A stretch of 26,378 bases of DNA from an uncultured Clostridium sp. (GCA_900539185.1 UQBG01000023.1:1-26378), one strand, 5' to 3'. Counted from the stretch's first letter, positions 1 through 8,356 are shown. Notes: generated by a model not told the origin, from the sequence alone. A program made the numbers and translations.

Positions 1-5
1 GTTGA

Positions 6-23
6 AAAAAATTAAAATTTTTT
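6..23. promoter_or_regulatory. AT-only inverted repeat upstream of acpP
   Basis: Arms AAAAAATT (6-13) and AATTTTTT (16-23) flank a 2-nt spacer, 41 bases before the acpP start. MarR/FabT-type regulators bind AT-rich palindromes ahead of fab genes, and a MarR gene closes this cluster, so it could be an operator. It could equally be chance in a stretch that is nearly all A and T, or the tail of an upstream terminator. The window begins too close to judge the promoter. Confidence 0.25.
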
Positions 24-64
24 AACTAAAATATTATTATAATAATGAAAAGGAGACAACTACT

Positions 65-292
65 ATGTTCGAAACAATTAAGAAAGCTATCGCTGATACC
101 CTGAGCTGTGATGAGGATAAGATCACATTAGAGGCATCTCTGACAGATGATCTGGGTGCAGATTCTCTGGATGCAGTAGAACTGGGTATGGCTATTGAAG
201 ATAAGACCGGTGTAGCTATCGCAGATGAAGATCTTCCTAAGATGAAGACTGTTAAGGATTTAGTAGACTACGTTACTGCTCATCAGGAGTAG
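65..292 (+). CDS. acpP: acyl carrier protein
   Basis: This 75-residue acidic protein carries growing acyl chains on a 4'-phosphopantetheine arm during type II fatty acid synthesis in the cytosol. The attachment site is Ser34 in the classic GADSLD motif (residues 31-36), followed by the helix II sequence AVELGMAIED that docks partner enzymes. Length is normal for the family. The start has AGGAG at 51-55, nine bases upstream. It is the first gene of the fatty acid cluster in this window; a hairpin with a T-rich tail lies between it and accD, which would let acpP be made in excess over the enzymes. Identification is secure. Confidence 0.97.
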   Translation: MFETIKKAIADTLSCDEDKITLEASLTDDLGADSLDAVELGMAIEDKTGVAIADEDLPKMKTVKDLVDYVTAHQE

Positions 293-316
293 ATAACAAC
301 TATTGGCTTAAGGACG

Positions 317-371
317 CAGGCATATATGAATCTGTACATAATCAGGAGATTTGTGTATGCCTGTTTCTTTT
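317..371 (+). terminator. intercistronic attenuator-like hairpin between acpP and accD
   Basis: Perfect 8-bp arms CAGGCATA (317-324) and TATGCCTG (356-363) are followed by TTTCTTTT (364-371). An inner AATCT/AGATT pairing can extend the stem. The loop is long, so termination would probably be partial. It sits between the stop of acpP and the start of accD, consistent with a device that keeps acpP mRNA more abundant than the downstream enzyme genes. Confidence 0.6.
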
Positions 372-402
372 AGGGCAACCAACAGAAGTGGAGTGAGATA
401 AT

Positions 403-1338
403 ATGGGCTTTTTAGGTAAAACAAAGAGCGAATTGGCAAAGTACGCAACAGTATTGAAGCATTCGAACAAAGATAAAGATACAGAGGAACTGAACAGTGA
501 CGAGTTTGAACCGGTAGCAGCAAAACCGGAGAAGACAGAGAAGCAGGAAGATTCTGTAGAGATGATTACCTGTTCTTCCTGCAAGAAGGAGATTCCTTCG
601 AATGTAATGAAGAAGAATCTGTTTGTATGTCCGGAATGTGGAGCACACAATAAGATATCAGCAGTGCGAAGAATGAGAAGTATGGTAGATCCCGGAACAT
701 TTCGGAAGCTGAAGTGTGATGTACCATTTGTGAATCCTTTGAACTACCCGGATTATGAGGAAAAGATTACGAAGCTGCAGGACAAGACCGGACTGGAAGA
801 GGGCGTCCTGATCGGTGTCGGTGAGATATATGGACAGAAGGCAATGATCGCGATCATGGGAAGCGAATTCCTTATGGGAAGTATGGGAATTGCCGTAGGA
901 GAGAAAGTAACGTATGCCTTTGAAGTGGCAGATAAGAATAAATTACCGGTTGTGATGTTTACGGCCAGTGGCGGTGCCAGAATGCAGGAAGGAATCCTTT
1001 CCCTGATGCAGATGGCAAAGACCAGTGCGGCAGTGCAGCGGTTCAGTGAACATGGCGGATTATATGTAGTATGTCTGACGCATCCGACAACCGGTGGTGT
1101 CAGTGCCAGCTTTGCAACACTGGGTGATATTACATTGGCAGAGCCGGGAGCCCTGATCGGTTTCGCGGGACCAAGGGTTATCGAGCAGACCATAGGGCAG
1201 AAGCTGCCGGCCGGCTTCCAGAGAGCAGAATATCTGGAAACACATGGTTTTGTAGATCAGATCGTACCGCGAGGTGAGATGCGGGATGTAGTAGGTCAGA
1301 TTTTGAAGCTTCATGAAAGAAAGAGGTGGTCCTTATGA
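403..1338 (+). CDS. accD: acetyl-CoA carboxylase carboxyltransferase, beta subunit
   Basis: This is one of two subunits of the carboxyltransferase that moves the carboxyl group from carboxybiotin to acetyl-CoA to give malonyl-CoA. At 311 aa it is slightly longer than usual. The N-terminal zinc ribbon is visible as Cys57, Cys60, Cys76 and Cys79 (CxxC-x15-CxxC). It is preceded by about 50 charged, low-complexity residues (Lys/Glu/Asp rich) that account for the extra length. The crotonase-fold domain follows, with the SGGARMQEG and TTGGVSAS segments of the active site and oxyanion region. GGAG lies at 390-393 before the ATG. Its TGA overlaps the accA start (ATGA), a sign of translational coupling that suits equal production of alpha and beta chains. 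Confidence 0.96.
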   Translation: MGFLGKTKSELAKYATVLKHSNKDKDTEELNSDEFEPVAAKPEKTEKQEDSVEMITCSSCKKEIPSNVMKKNLFVCPECGAHNKISAVRRMRSMVDPGTFRKLKCDVPFVNPLNYPDYEEKITKLQDKTGLEEGVLIGVGEIYGQKAMIAIMGSEFLMGSMGIAVGEKVTYAFEVADKNKLPVVMFTASGGARMQEGILSLMQMAKTSAAVQRFSEHGGLYVVCLTHPTTGGVSASFATLGDITLAEPGALIGFAGPRVIEQTIGQKLPAGFQRAEYLETHGFVDQIVPRGEMRDVVGQILKLHERKRWSL

Positions 1339-2297
1339 TGCGTGAGATAGATGAACGACTTCGGGATATCGATCGTGAGATTGAAGAAGAGTCTGCAAAG
1401 AAGGATGATTATGCAGCAGATGTAAGAGTAAAGGAACTGAAGGCTGAGAAGAAGAAGCTGCTTCGCCAGTGTGCAGATCTGACGCCGGCTGATAAGGTAT
1501 ATCTGGCAAGAAGTACCAAACGACCAAAGATTGATGACTATATTGATGCGTTATTTGATGATTTCTTTATACAGAGAGGCGACTTTTTGAGTAAGGAAGA
1601 TAAGAGTATCCTTGGAGGAATCGCGATGTTCCATGGTGTGCCGGTAACGGTATTGGGCCATCGGAAAGGACGGAATATCAATGAAAATATGGAGTTCAAC
1701 TTCGGCATGCCGGAGCCGGAAGGGTATCGGAAGGCACTGCGTCTGATGAAGCAGGCAGAGAAGTTCGGACGTCCGATCATTACATTTATTGATACACCGG
1801 GTGCTTATCCGGGACTGGAAGCAGAGGAGCATGGACAGGCAAATGCCATCGCAAAGAACCTGGCGGAGATGAGTTCTCTGAAGGTACCGGTCATCGCTAT
1901 CGTAACCGGCGAGGGCAGCAGTGGTGGTGCATTGGCAATCGGTGTTGCAAACAGTGTGTATATGCTGGAGAATGCGGTTTATTCCGTACTGTCACCGGAG
2001 GGCTTTGCATCCATTTTGTGGAAGGATTCCAACCGGAGTGCGGAAGCATGTGAGCTGATGAAGCTGACTGCACAGGATCTGAAGCACTATGGAGTCATCG
2101 ATGGAATCGTGAAGGAGCCGTTGGGTGGCATTCAGCAGAATCCAAACAAGGTATATCGCGAGATTGATGCGCTCCTGACACTGGAGCTGGCACGTTATAA
2201 GAAGATGTCACCAAATGAGCTGGCTAAGAATCGATATGATAAGTTCCGTTATATGGATGCTGCGATTATCGAAGAGGCAAAGAAGGAGAAAGCATAG
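1335..2297 (+). CDS. accA: acetyl-CoA carboxylase carboxyltransferase, alpha subunit
   Basis: This is the partner of AccD in the alpha2beta2 carboxyltransferase. With the ATG at 1335 it is 320 aa, the family norm. That start overlaps the accD stop as ATGA and has AGAGG about eight bases upstream; an ATG at 1338 and a GTG at 1326 are alternatives. A charged N-terminal helical region (roughly residues 1-60) precedes the crotonase-like core, where FIDTPGAYPGLEAEE and GEGSSGGALAIG are the recognisable acetyl-CoA and oxyanion segments. The accB and accC genes needed for the complete enzyme are not in this window. Confidence 0.96.
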   Translation: MMREIDERLRDIDREIEEESAKKDDYAADVRVKELKAEKKKLLRQCADLTPADKVYLARSTKRPKIDDYIDALFDDFFIQRGDFLSKEDKSILGGIAMFHGVPVTVLGHRKGRNINENMEFNFGMPEPEGYRKALRLMKQAEKFGRPIITFIDTPGAYPGLEAEEHGQANAIAKNLAEMSSLKVPVIAIVTGEGSSGGALAIGVANSVYMLENAVYSVLSPEGFASILWKDSNRSAEACELMKLTAQDLKHYGVIDGIVKEPLGGIQQNPNKVYREIDALLTLELARYKKMSPNELAKNRYDKFRYMDAAIIEEAKKEKA

Positions 2298-2298
2298 T

Positions 2299-3234
2299 AT
2301 GATGTTAAATGAGATGTTAAATATCAAGTATCCGATCATTCAGGGCGGTATGGCAAATATCGCAACCGGTAAGTTCGCTGCTCAGGTATCAAATGCAGGA
2401 GCGTTAGGTCTGATCGCATCCGGCGGAATGAATGCGGAAGCACTGGAGAAGGAGATCGCCGAGTGCAGAAAGCTGACGGATAAGCCATTTGGCGTGAATC
2501 TGATGCTGATGAATCCGGATGTGGACAATATCGCACAGCTTCTGGCAGATGAGAAGATCGGAATTATTACAACCGGTGCGGGAACACCCGGAAAGTATAT
2601 GGGGATGTGGAAGGATGCCGGCAGTAAGATCATACCGGTCGTTGCCAGTACAGCATTAGCACGAAAGGTAGAACAGCAGGGTGCCGATGCGGTGATTGCA
2701 GAAGGCGGAGAAAGCGGCGGCCATGTCGGAGACATGACCACGATGACATTGGTGCCACAGGTGATCGAGAAGGTATCGATTCCGGTGATAGCGGCCGGTG
2801 GTATCGCCAGTGGAAAGCAGTTTGTAGCAGCACTGGCACTGGGAGCCATCGGTGTACAGGTAGGAACCTGTCTGCTGGTGAGTGAAGAGTGTCCGGTTCA
2901 TGAGAACTACAAGCTGGCACTGCTAAAGTCCAGAGATAATAGTACAACCGTTACCGGACGATCACTGGATGCTCCGGTACGTATCTTAAAGAACGATATG
3001 GCACGAGAATACATAAAGGTAGAACGGAGCGGTGGAACCAGAGAAGATCTGGAACAGTTTACACTGGGCGGACTCAGACGTGCGGTATTGGACGGAGATG
3101 TGAAGAATGGATCTGTAATGGCTGGCCAGGTATGCGGACAGCTAAAGGAAATTCAGCCTTTGGCTACGATTCTTGATAATCTGTACGAGGATGCAAAGAA
3201 AGAACTGGAAGAGCTGAAGAAGGTTAGTCTGTAG
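2299..3234 (+). CDS. fabK: FMN-dependent enoyl-ACP reductase II
   Basis: FabK catalyses the last step of each elongation cycle, reducing trans-2-enoyl-ACP with NAD(P)H through bound FMN. It is the flavoprotein alternative to FabI and is known to be insensitive to triclosan. The 311-aa chain opens with the TIM-barrel strand KYPIIQGGMA, has the conserved ESGGHVG loop with His142 (matching the active-site His144 of the pneumococcal enzyme), and the phosphate-binding AAGGIASG near residues 166-172. I chose ATG 2299, just after the accA stop and ten bases after AGGAG (2284-2288); ATG 2302 is also possible. An upstream in-frame start inside accA would add residues unlike the family. No fabI is present here. 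Confidence 0.94.
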   Translation: MMLNEMLNIKYPIIQGGMANIATGKFAAQVSNAGALGLIASGGMNAEALEKEIAECRKLTDKPFGVNLMLMNPDVDNIAQLLADEKIGIITTGAGTPGKYMGMWKDAGSKIIPVVASTALARKVEQQGADAVIAEGGESGGHVGDMTTMTLVPQVIEKVSIPVIAAGGIASGKQFVAALALGAIGVQVGTCLLVSEECPVHENYKLALLKSRDNSTTVTGRSLDAPVRILKNDMAREYIKVERSGGTREDLEQFTLGGLRRAVLDGDVKNGSVMAGQVCGQLKEIQPLATILDNLYEDAKKELEELKKVSL

Positions 3235-3244
3235 GAGGATAGAT

Positions 3245-4186
3245 ATGAAGTTAGCATTTATGTATGCCGGACAGGGCAGTCAGGCCGTGGGAATGGGTAA
3301 GGACTTTTATGAAGCATACCCGGAGTTCCGTGAGGTTATGGATCATACCGATTTGGATTTTGATGTGAAGGACTGCTGCTTTAACGGACCGGCAGAGAAG
3401 TTAAATACAACCAGATATACACAGCCGTGTATGGTGGCATTTGCGGTTGGCGTCACAAAGATCTTAAAGAATAAAGGAATTGTGCCGGATATGGCAGCAG
3501 GATTAAGTCTGGGTGAGTATTCTGCACTTCACGCAGCGGGCGTATTTGAAGATCAGCAGGTAATCTCTCTGGTGGCCTATCGCGGTCAGGCTATGGCAGA
3601 GGCGGTAGTGGATCGTCAGTGTAAGATGGCAGCCGTAATCAACCTGGATCGTGAAAAGGTACAGGCATGCTGCGCACAGGCGCATGAAGAGTTTAAGGAT
3701 CAGCCGTTAAATGTCGTAGAGCCTACAAACTATAATTGTCCGGGACAGATCGTTATCTCCGGAGATGCAGCACCGGTCGATCGTGCGATTGAGCTGATGA
3801 TGGAAGCAGGAGCCAGAAGATGTATTCCGTTGAATGTAAGCGGTCCATTCCATACCTCTCTTATGAAGCCGGCAGGCGATAAGCTGAAGGAACGGTTTGC
3901 AAATGAAACCTTTGGTCTGATGCAGTTCCCGGTAGTCTTTAATACACTGGGACGGACAAAGACAGAAGAGGAGACGATTCCGGCGTTGCTTGAGAAGCAG
4001 GTGCAGCATAGCATTTATATCGAGGATTCCATTCGTTTCATGGCAGAACAGGGAGTTGATACGATCGTAGAGATCGGTCCGGGAACCGCATTATCAAAGT
4101 TTGTAAAGAAGACCTGCCCGGATATCACCTGCTATAGCGTGGAAAAGGCAGAGGATATCGATGCATTGTTAGAGAAGCTGGCATAG
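3245..4186 (+). CDS. fabD: malonyl-CoA:ACP transacylase
   Basis: FabD transfers malonyl from CoA to AcpP, supplying the extender unit. The 313-aa length is normal. The nucleophile is Ser88 in GLSLGE, with Leu where many homologues have His, a variant common in Gram-positive FabD. The catalytic His203 lies in SGPFHTS, and GQGSQ near the N-terminus (residues 9-13) forms the oxyanion loop. The ribosome binding site AGGAGG (3233-3238) is fused with the fabK stop codon, giving tight coupling ten bases before the ATG. Confidence 0.96.
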   Translation: MKLAFMYAGQGSQAVGMGKDFYEAYPEFREVMDHTDLDFDVKDCCFNGPAEKLNTTRYTQPCMVAFAVGVTKILKNKGIVPDMAAGLSLGEYSALHAAGVFEDQQVISLVAYRGQAMAEAVVDRQCKMAAVINLDREKVQACCAQAHEEFKDQPLNVVEPTNYNCPGQIVISGDAAPVDRAIELMMEAGARRCIPLNVSGPFHTSLMKPAGDKLKERFANETFGLMQFPVVFNTLGRTKTEEETIPALLEKQVQHSIYIEDSIRFMAEQGVDTIVEIGPGTALSKFVKKTCPDITCYSVEKAEDIDALLEKLA

Positions 4187-4210
4187 GGATCGGAAAAGAA
4201 AGGAATCGAT

Positions 4211-4954
4211 ATGTTATTAGAGAATAAAACCGCCATTGTAACCGGGGGCAGCCGTGGAATCGGCAGAGCCATCTGTGTTGCACTGGCAAAGGAAGGCGCA
4301 AACATCGTGACCTGTTATGCAAAGGGAGCGACAGCTGCAGAAGAGACAGTAGCCATGTGCAGGGAATATGGTGTGCAGGCGGTTGCTGTGCAGGCGGATG
4401 TCGCAGTGCCGGGAGAGGTAGAAGCACTGTTTGCAGAAGCACTGAAGATAACCGGAACGATAGAAATTCTTGTAAATAATGCGGGAATCACCAGAGATGG
4501 ACTGCTGCTTCGAATGTCAGACGATGACTTTAACCAGGTTATTGATACAAACCTGCGGGGTGCCTTTTACTGTATGCGGGCGGCATCAAAGCTGATGATG
4601 AAGAAGCGGTACGGAAGAATCGTAACGATCAGCAGTGTCGTTGGTGTAAGCGGAAACGCAGGACAGGTGAATTATGCAGCCAGCAAGGCGGGTGTAATCG
4701 GTATGACAAAGTCTTTGGCAAAGGAGTTGGGATCCAGAAATGTAACCGCGAATGCGGTAGCACCCGGCTTTATAACGACCGATATGACAGAGGGACTTCC
4801 GGATGCGGTCAAGGAACAGATGGCAAAAGAGATTCCGTTATCCAGAATGGGACGGCCGGAGGATGTGGCAGATGCAGTTACATTCCTGGTATCCGACAAG
4901 GCATCCTATATCACAGGACAGGTTCTGCATGTAGACGGTGGAATGGTTATGTAG
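4211..4954 (+). CDS. fabG: 3-oxoacyl-ACP reductase
   Basis: FabG is the NADPH-dependent short-chain dehydrogenase that reduces 3-ketoacyl-ACP. The 247-aa protein shows the cofactor loop TGGSRGIG (11-18), NNAG (89-92), and the catalytic tetrad Asn114, Ser142, Tyr155 and Lys159. The C-terminal signature YITGQVLHVDGGMVM is typical of FabG. It lies 24 bases after fabD with the same orientation, and ends 43 bases before the fabF start. The identity is firm from both motif set and cluster position. Confidence 0.96.
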   Translation: MLLENKTAIVTGGSRGIGRAICVALAKEGANIVTCYAKGATAAEETVAMCREYGVQAVAVQADVAVPGEVEALFAEALKITGTIEILVNNAGITRDGLLLRMSDDDFNQVIDTNLRGAFYCMRAASKLMMKKRYGRIVTISSVVGVSGNAGQVNYAASKAGVIGMTKSLAKELGSRNVTANAVAPGFITTDMTEGLPDAVKEQMAKEIPLSRMGRPEDVADAVTFLVSDKASYITGQVLHVDGGMVM

Positions 4955-4997
4955 TCTATCAGCAGGCATAAGCACAGAAAAGAAAGGGAGATTATCC

Positions 4998-6239
4998 ATG
5001 AAGAGAAGAGTTGTAATTACCGGTCTGGGGACAATCAATCCACTGGGACATAATACACAGGAGACCTGGGAAAATGTAAAGAAGGGCGTATGTGGAATCG
5101 ATCGGATTACGCAGATTGATACTACACAGTTTCAGGTAAAGATCGCAGGTGAAGTAAAGAACTATCAGCCGGAAGAGTATCTGGATAAAAAAGAAGCAAA
5201 GAGAATGGACAAATACACACAGTTTGCAATGATTGCAGCGAAAGAGGCATTTGCAGACAGTGGAATCGATATGGAGAAAGAAGATCCGTTGCGTTGTGGC
5301 ACGATCGTTTCTGCCGGTATCGGTGGATTGAAAACGATTGAAAGTGAACATGAGAGAGGAATGAATCGTGGATTCGAGAAGATTTCCCCATTCTTTATTC
5401 CGATGTCAATCGCGAATATGGCAGCCGGACAGATCGCAATCGAGACCGGGTTTAAGGGCGTATGTACCTGCGTAGTAACCGCATGTGCATCCGGTAATAA
5501 TGCGATCGGTGAGTCTTTCCATTATATTCGTGATGGATATACAGACATTATGCTTTGCGGTGGCGCTGAGGCATGTATCTGTAACATGGGAGTCGGAGGT
5601 TTTACTTCCATGAAGGCACTGAATACTACAGAGGATATCAACCGGGCATCCATCCCATTTGACAAGGAGCGTAAGGGCTTCGTTATGGGTGAGGGTGCAG
5701 CCGTTTTAATCTTGGAGGAACTGGAACACGCAAAGGCAAGAGGTGCCAGGATCTATGGTGAGATCGTGGGCTATGGTGCAAGCTGTGATGCTTATCATAT
5801 TACAGCACCGGATCCGACCGGAGCAGGCGGAACGGCATGTATGAAGCTGGCAATGGAGGATGCGGGTGTCGCACCGGAAGAGGTTGGCTATATCAATGCA
5901 CACGGTACTTCGACGCATCTGAACGATGCAGGTGAGACAAAGGCGATCAAGGCAGCCTTCGGTGATCATGCCTATAAGCTGATGGTCAGCTCTACGAAGT
6001 CGATGACCGGACATTTGTTAGGTGCAAGTGGTGCGGTAGAGGCAATCTTCAGTACGCTAGCATTGAGAGATGGATTCATTCCGGCAACGATTCACTATCA
6101 GGTACCGGATGAGGAATGTGATCTGGATATTGTTCCAAATGAAGGCAGAAATGTACAGGTAGAGTATGCACTGTCAAATTCACTGGGCTTTGGCGGACAC
6201 AATGCCAGCCTGTTGTTTAAGCATTATACAGAAGCCTAA
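4998..6239 (+). CDS. fabF: 3-oxoacyl-ACP synthase II
   Basis: This condensing enzyme elongates acyl-ACP with malonyl-ACP. The 413-aa chain has the complete Cys-His-His triad of elongating ketosynthases: Cys163 in TACASGNN, His302 in NAHGTSTHLND and His339 in SMTGHLLGASG, with Lys334 beside it. The C-terminal NSLGFGGHN loop is also present. ATG 4998, with GGGAG about eight bases upstream, gives the standard N-terminus MKRRVVITGLG; a longer in-frame reading from within fabG adds unrelated residues. It is the only ketosynthase of the FabB/FabF class in the window. Confidence 0.97.
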   Translation: MKRRVVITGLGTINPLGHNTQETWENVKKGVCGIDRITQIDTTQFQVKIAGEVKNYQPEEYLDKKEAKRMDKYTQFAMIAAKEAFADSGIDMEKEDPLRCGTIVSAGIGGLKTIESEHERGMNRGFEKISPFFIPMSIANMAAGQIAIETGFKGVCTCVVTACASGNNAIGESFHYIRDGYTDIMLCGGAEACICNMGVGGFTSMKALNTTEDINRASIPFDKERKGFVMGEGAAVLILEELEHAKARGARIYGEIVGYGASCDAYHITAPDPTGAGGTACMKLAMEDAGVAPEEVGYINAHGTSTHLNDAGETKAIKAAFGDHAYKLMVSSTKSMTGHLLGASGAVEAIFSTLALRDGFIPATIHYQVPDEECDLDIVPNEGRNVQVEYALSNSLGFGGHNASLLFKHYTEA

Positions 6240-6269
6240 GAACCAACAGCAAAATACGGGAGGACAGAT

Positions 6270-6725
6270 ATGGAATTAAATTCAAATCAGATTCAGGAAA
6301 TTATCCCACATCGCTATCCATTTCAGTTAGTGGATCGGATCGTGGAATGTGAGCCGGGTAAGAGCGCAAAAGGTATCAAATGTGTTTCTGTAAACGAACT
6401 GTTTTTCTGTGGACATTTTCCACAACAGCATGTGATGCCGGGAGTTCTGATCATAGAGGCACTGGCACAGGTAGGGGCCGTAGCGATTCTGTGCGAGGAA
6501 GAGAATAAGGGCAAGATCGCATTCTTCGGAGGAATCAAGAATGCACGCTTTAAGAAGCAGGTAGTACCGGGCGATGTCCTGACCCTGGAATGTGAGATCA
6601 CAGATCGGAGAGGTCCGATCGGCTTTGGAAAGGCAGTAGCGAAGGTTGGCGATAAAGTGGCTGCTCAGGCAGAGCTGTCCTTTGTGATCGGTGCAGATTC
6701 TAAGGAAGATGGAAAGAACGTGTAG
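6270..6725 (+). CDS. fabZ: 3-hydroxyacyl-ACP dehydratase
   Basis: FabZ dehydrates 3-hydroxyacyl-ACP to the enoyl form used by FabK. The 151-aa hotdog-fold protein has HRYPFQLVDR at the N-terminus and the active-site helix GHFPxxxVMPGVLIIEALAQ, with catalytic His49 and Glu63. A GGGAGG ribosome binding site lies at about 6258-6263. No FabA or FabM-type isomerase accompanies it, so how this organism makes unsaturated acyl chains cannot be told from here. In many Clostridia accB and accC flank fabZ; here fabF precedes it by only 30 bases. Confidence 0.95.
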   Translation: MELNSNQIQEIIPHRYPFQLVDRIVECEPGKSAKGIKCVSVNELFFCGHFPQQHVMPGVLIIEALAQVGAVAILCEEENKGKIAFFGGIKNARFKKQVVPGDVLTLECEITDRRGPIGFGKAVAKVGDKVAAQAELSFVIGADSKEDGKNV

Positions 6726-6728
6726 TCC

Positions 6729-7199
6729 ATGATAGAAGAATCGTTTTCGGAGGTATATAGAAAGTTCAAGGTTCGTTACTATCAGAATGTATTTGCACAG
6801 GCACCGGATCGGGAGCTGAGTCTGACGACTATGGAAGCGTTCTGTGCAGAGATCATAGGTGCTCTGGGAAGTCCTACGATAAATGAATTTGCGAACTTTA
6901 TTAACATCTCATCGCCAAATGCCACCTATCGGGTTAACAGCCTGATTCAAAAGGGGTATATTACGAAAGAACAATCGGAAACCGATAAGAGAGAGTATCA
7001 TCTGCATGTGACCGAGAAGTACTATAAATATTATAATATCAGTCAGTCCTATGTAGACGAGGTTCTGAAACGGGTAAAGGAAACCTGTTCCGGAGAAGAC
7101 GTAGAAGCATTTGACCGGGTACTCACGATCATGAACGAACAGTTGATGCCGGAAGTCAATTATGCACATACAGACGAGCCAAAAGCAGCAAAGCCGTAA
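6729..7199 (+). CDS. MarR-family regulator, FabT-like
   Basis: This 156-aa protein has a winged helix-turn-helix centred on TINEFANFINISSPNATYRV (about residues 53-72) and a basic wing (TDKREYHLHVT) typical of MarR dimers. FabT, a MarR repressor of fatty acid synthesis in streptococci, is the best-known member linked to fab genes, and acyl-ACP is its co-repressor there. Position is the main evidence: it starts three bases after fabZ, in the same transcript, and ends inside the unit's terminator. Its ribosome binding site is weak (GGAAAG about 12 bases upstream), suggesting low output dependent on fabZ translation. DNA target and effector are not shown by the sequence. Confidence 0.8.
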   Translation: MIEESFSEVYRKFKVRYYQNVFAQAPDRELSLTTMEAFCAEIIGALGSPTINEFANFINISSPNATYRVNSLIQKGYITKEQSETDKREYHLHVTEKYYKYYNISQSYVDEVLKRVKETCSGEDVEAFDRVLTIMNEQLMPEVNYAHTDEPKAAKP

Positions 7200-7216
7200 C
7201 AGGTTTTGCTGCTTTT
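7181..7216 (+). terminator. rho-independent terminator of the acpP-marR unit
   Basis: Perfect 12-bp arms AAAAGCAGCAAA (7181-7192) and TTTGCTGCTTTT (7205-7216), the latter ending in four T. The left arm lies within the last codons of the marR-like gene and the stop codon is in the loop, so translation to the end of the regulator could compete with terminator folding. It separates the cluster from fabH. Confidence 0.85.
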
Positions 7217-7217
7217 G

Positions 7218-7253
7218 TAGGTTTGCAAGAAGTGGTTTTCTATACTAGATAAT
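7218..7253 (+). promoter_or_regulatory. candidate fabH promoter
   Basis: A -10-like TATACT at 7241-7246 and an overlapping GATAAT at 7248-7253 follow a TTGCAA at 7223-7228. No pair has ideal spacing (12 or 19 bases). A promoter is expected here because a strong terminator precedes fabH, but the exact boxes are uncertain. Confidence 0.3.
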
Positions 7254-7340
7254 AAAAAAAGATCACAGAAAAGATAGAAACCAAGGCTATGTCATGTATA
7301 AAAAGGATACCGGAAGATATGAAAAGAGAGGATAGATAAG

Positions 7341-8321
7341 ATGACAATACGAATACTGGGAACCGGAAGTTCCATACCGGAAAGAGAGATAACGAATAAG
7401 GATCTGGAGGCATTTCTGGATACATCAGACACATGGATCCGAGAGCGGACCGGTATCGGAAGCCGGCATGCGGTTACAACGGAGACGACGACATCTCTGG
7501 CAGCAGAGGCGTGTGAGAAAGCATTGCAAAATGCCGGAAAGAAGGCAGAAGATGTGGATCTGATTCTGGCGGCTACCGTATCTCCGGACTGTACATTTCC
7601 ATGTCTGGCATGTGAGATACAGGCTGCAATCGGGGCAGAAAATGCAACGGCATATGATGTAAATGCTGCCTGTGCAGGCTTCTTGTTCGCTCTGGATTCT
7701 GCTGCTGCTTATATTCAGTGCGGGTTGTATAAAAATGCACTGATCGTAGGAGCTGAGGTGCTGACAAAGATCGTAGACTGGAATGACCGGTCTTCCTGCA
7801 TCCTGTTCGGAGATGGTGCGGGAGCCGCCTATATCGAGGCCGCAGAGGATGGTCTGGTAGCTATGGTACAGGGCGCAAACGGGAAAAAGGGCATGGCACT
7901 CTATCGTTATGAGGCACCGGCCAGAACTCCGTTTACAGAGATAGTTGCGTCAAATGAAGAGGCAACAGGTACCGGGTATCTGGAGATGAATGGGCAGGAG
8001 GTCTTCCGCTTTGCGGTCAGTCAGGTTCCGGAAAGTATCCAGCAGGTACTGGATAAGGCAGGCTGGGATAAGTCAGAGGTAGATCATTATGTCTTACATC
8101 AGGCAAATGCAAGGATTATACAGTCCATCGCAAAGCGTCTGGGAGAGCCGGAGGAGAAGTTCCCGATGAATCTACATCGGTATGGAAATATGTCTTCTGC
8201 CAGCATTCCGGTACTTTTGGATGAACTGAATCAGGCCGGAAAGCTGAAGCGGGGAGAAAGGATCATCTTATCCGGATTCGGAGCCGGCCTGACCTATGGT
8301 GCTACGGCACTGATCTGGTAA
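7341..8321 (+). CDS. fabH: 3-oxoacyl-ACP synthase III (initiating)
   Basis: FabH starts fatty acid synthesis by condensing acetyl-CoA or a branched acyl-CoA with malonyl-ACP. The 326-aa protein has the thiolase-fold triad Cys111 (NAACAGF), His253 (VLHQANARI) and Asn283 (YGNMSSASIP). The segment DTSDTWIRERTGI (28-40) is a family hallmark. AGAGAGGA lies about a dozen bases ahead of the ATG. Unlike the usual first place in Gram-positive fab clusters, it is last here and behind a terminator, so the initiating enzyme can be transcribed independently of the elongation enzymes. Confidence 0.96.
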   Translation: MTIRILGTGSSIPEREITNKDLEAFLDTSDTWIRERTGIGSRHAVTTETTTSLAAEACEKALQNAGKKAEDVDLILAATVSPDCTFPCLACEIQAAIGAENATAYDVNAACAGFLFALDSAAAYIQCGLYKNALIVGAEVLTKIVDWNDRSSCILFGDGAGAAYIEAAEDGLVAMVQGANGKKGMALYRYEAPARTPFTEIVASNEEATGTGYLEMNGQEVFRFAVSQVPESIQQVLDKAGWDKSEVDHYVLHQANARIIQSIAKRLGEPEEKFPMNLHRYGNMSSASIPVLLDELNQAGKLKRGERIILSGFGAGLTYGATALIW

Positions 8322-8327
8322 GGGTAC

Positions 8328-8356
8328 TTGCAAACTGTCCGAAAATGGTATAAACT
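8328..8356 (+). promoter_or_regulatory. candidate serS promoter
   Basis: TTGCAA (8328-8333) is 17 bases from TAAACT (8351-8356), or 15 from the overlapping TATAAA (8349-8354). It starts seven bases after the fabH stop. The leader of about 60 bases is too short for a T-box. Confidence 0.4.

Noticed and set aside
38..43. TATAAT match upstream of acpP as a promoter -10 box
   Set aside because: A start point seven bases later would fall in the ribosome binding site, and there is no -35 at proper spacing. The real promoter is probably outside the window.
2215..2298. Longer N-terminus of FabK starting inside accA
   Set aside because: The extra 28 residues (MSWLRID...) do not fit the family, and a good ribosome binding site supports 2299.
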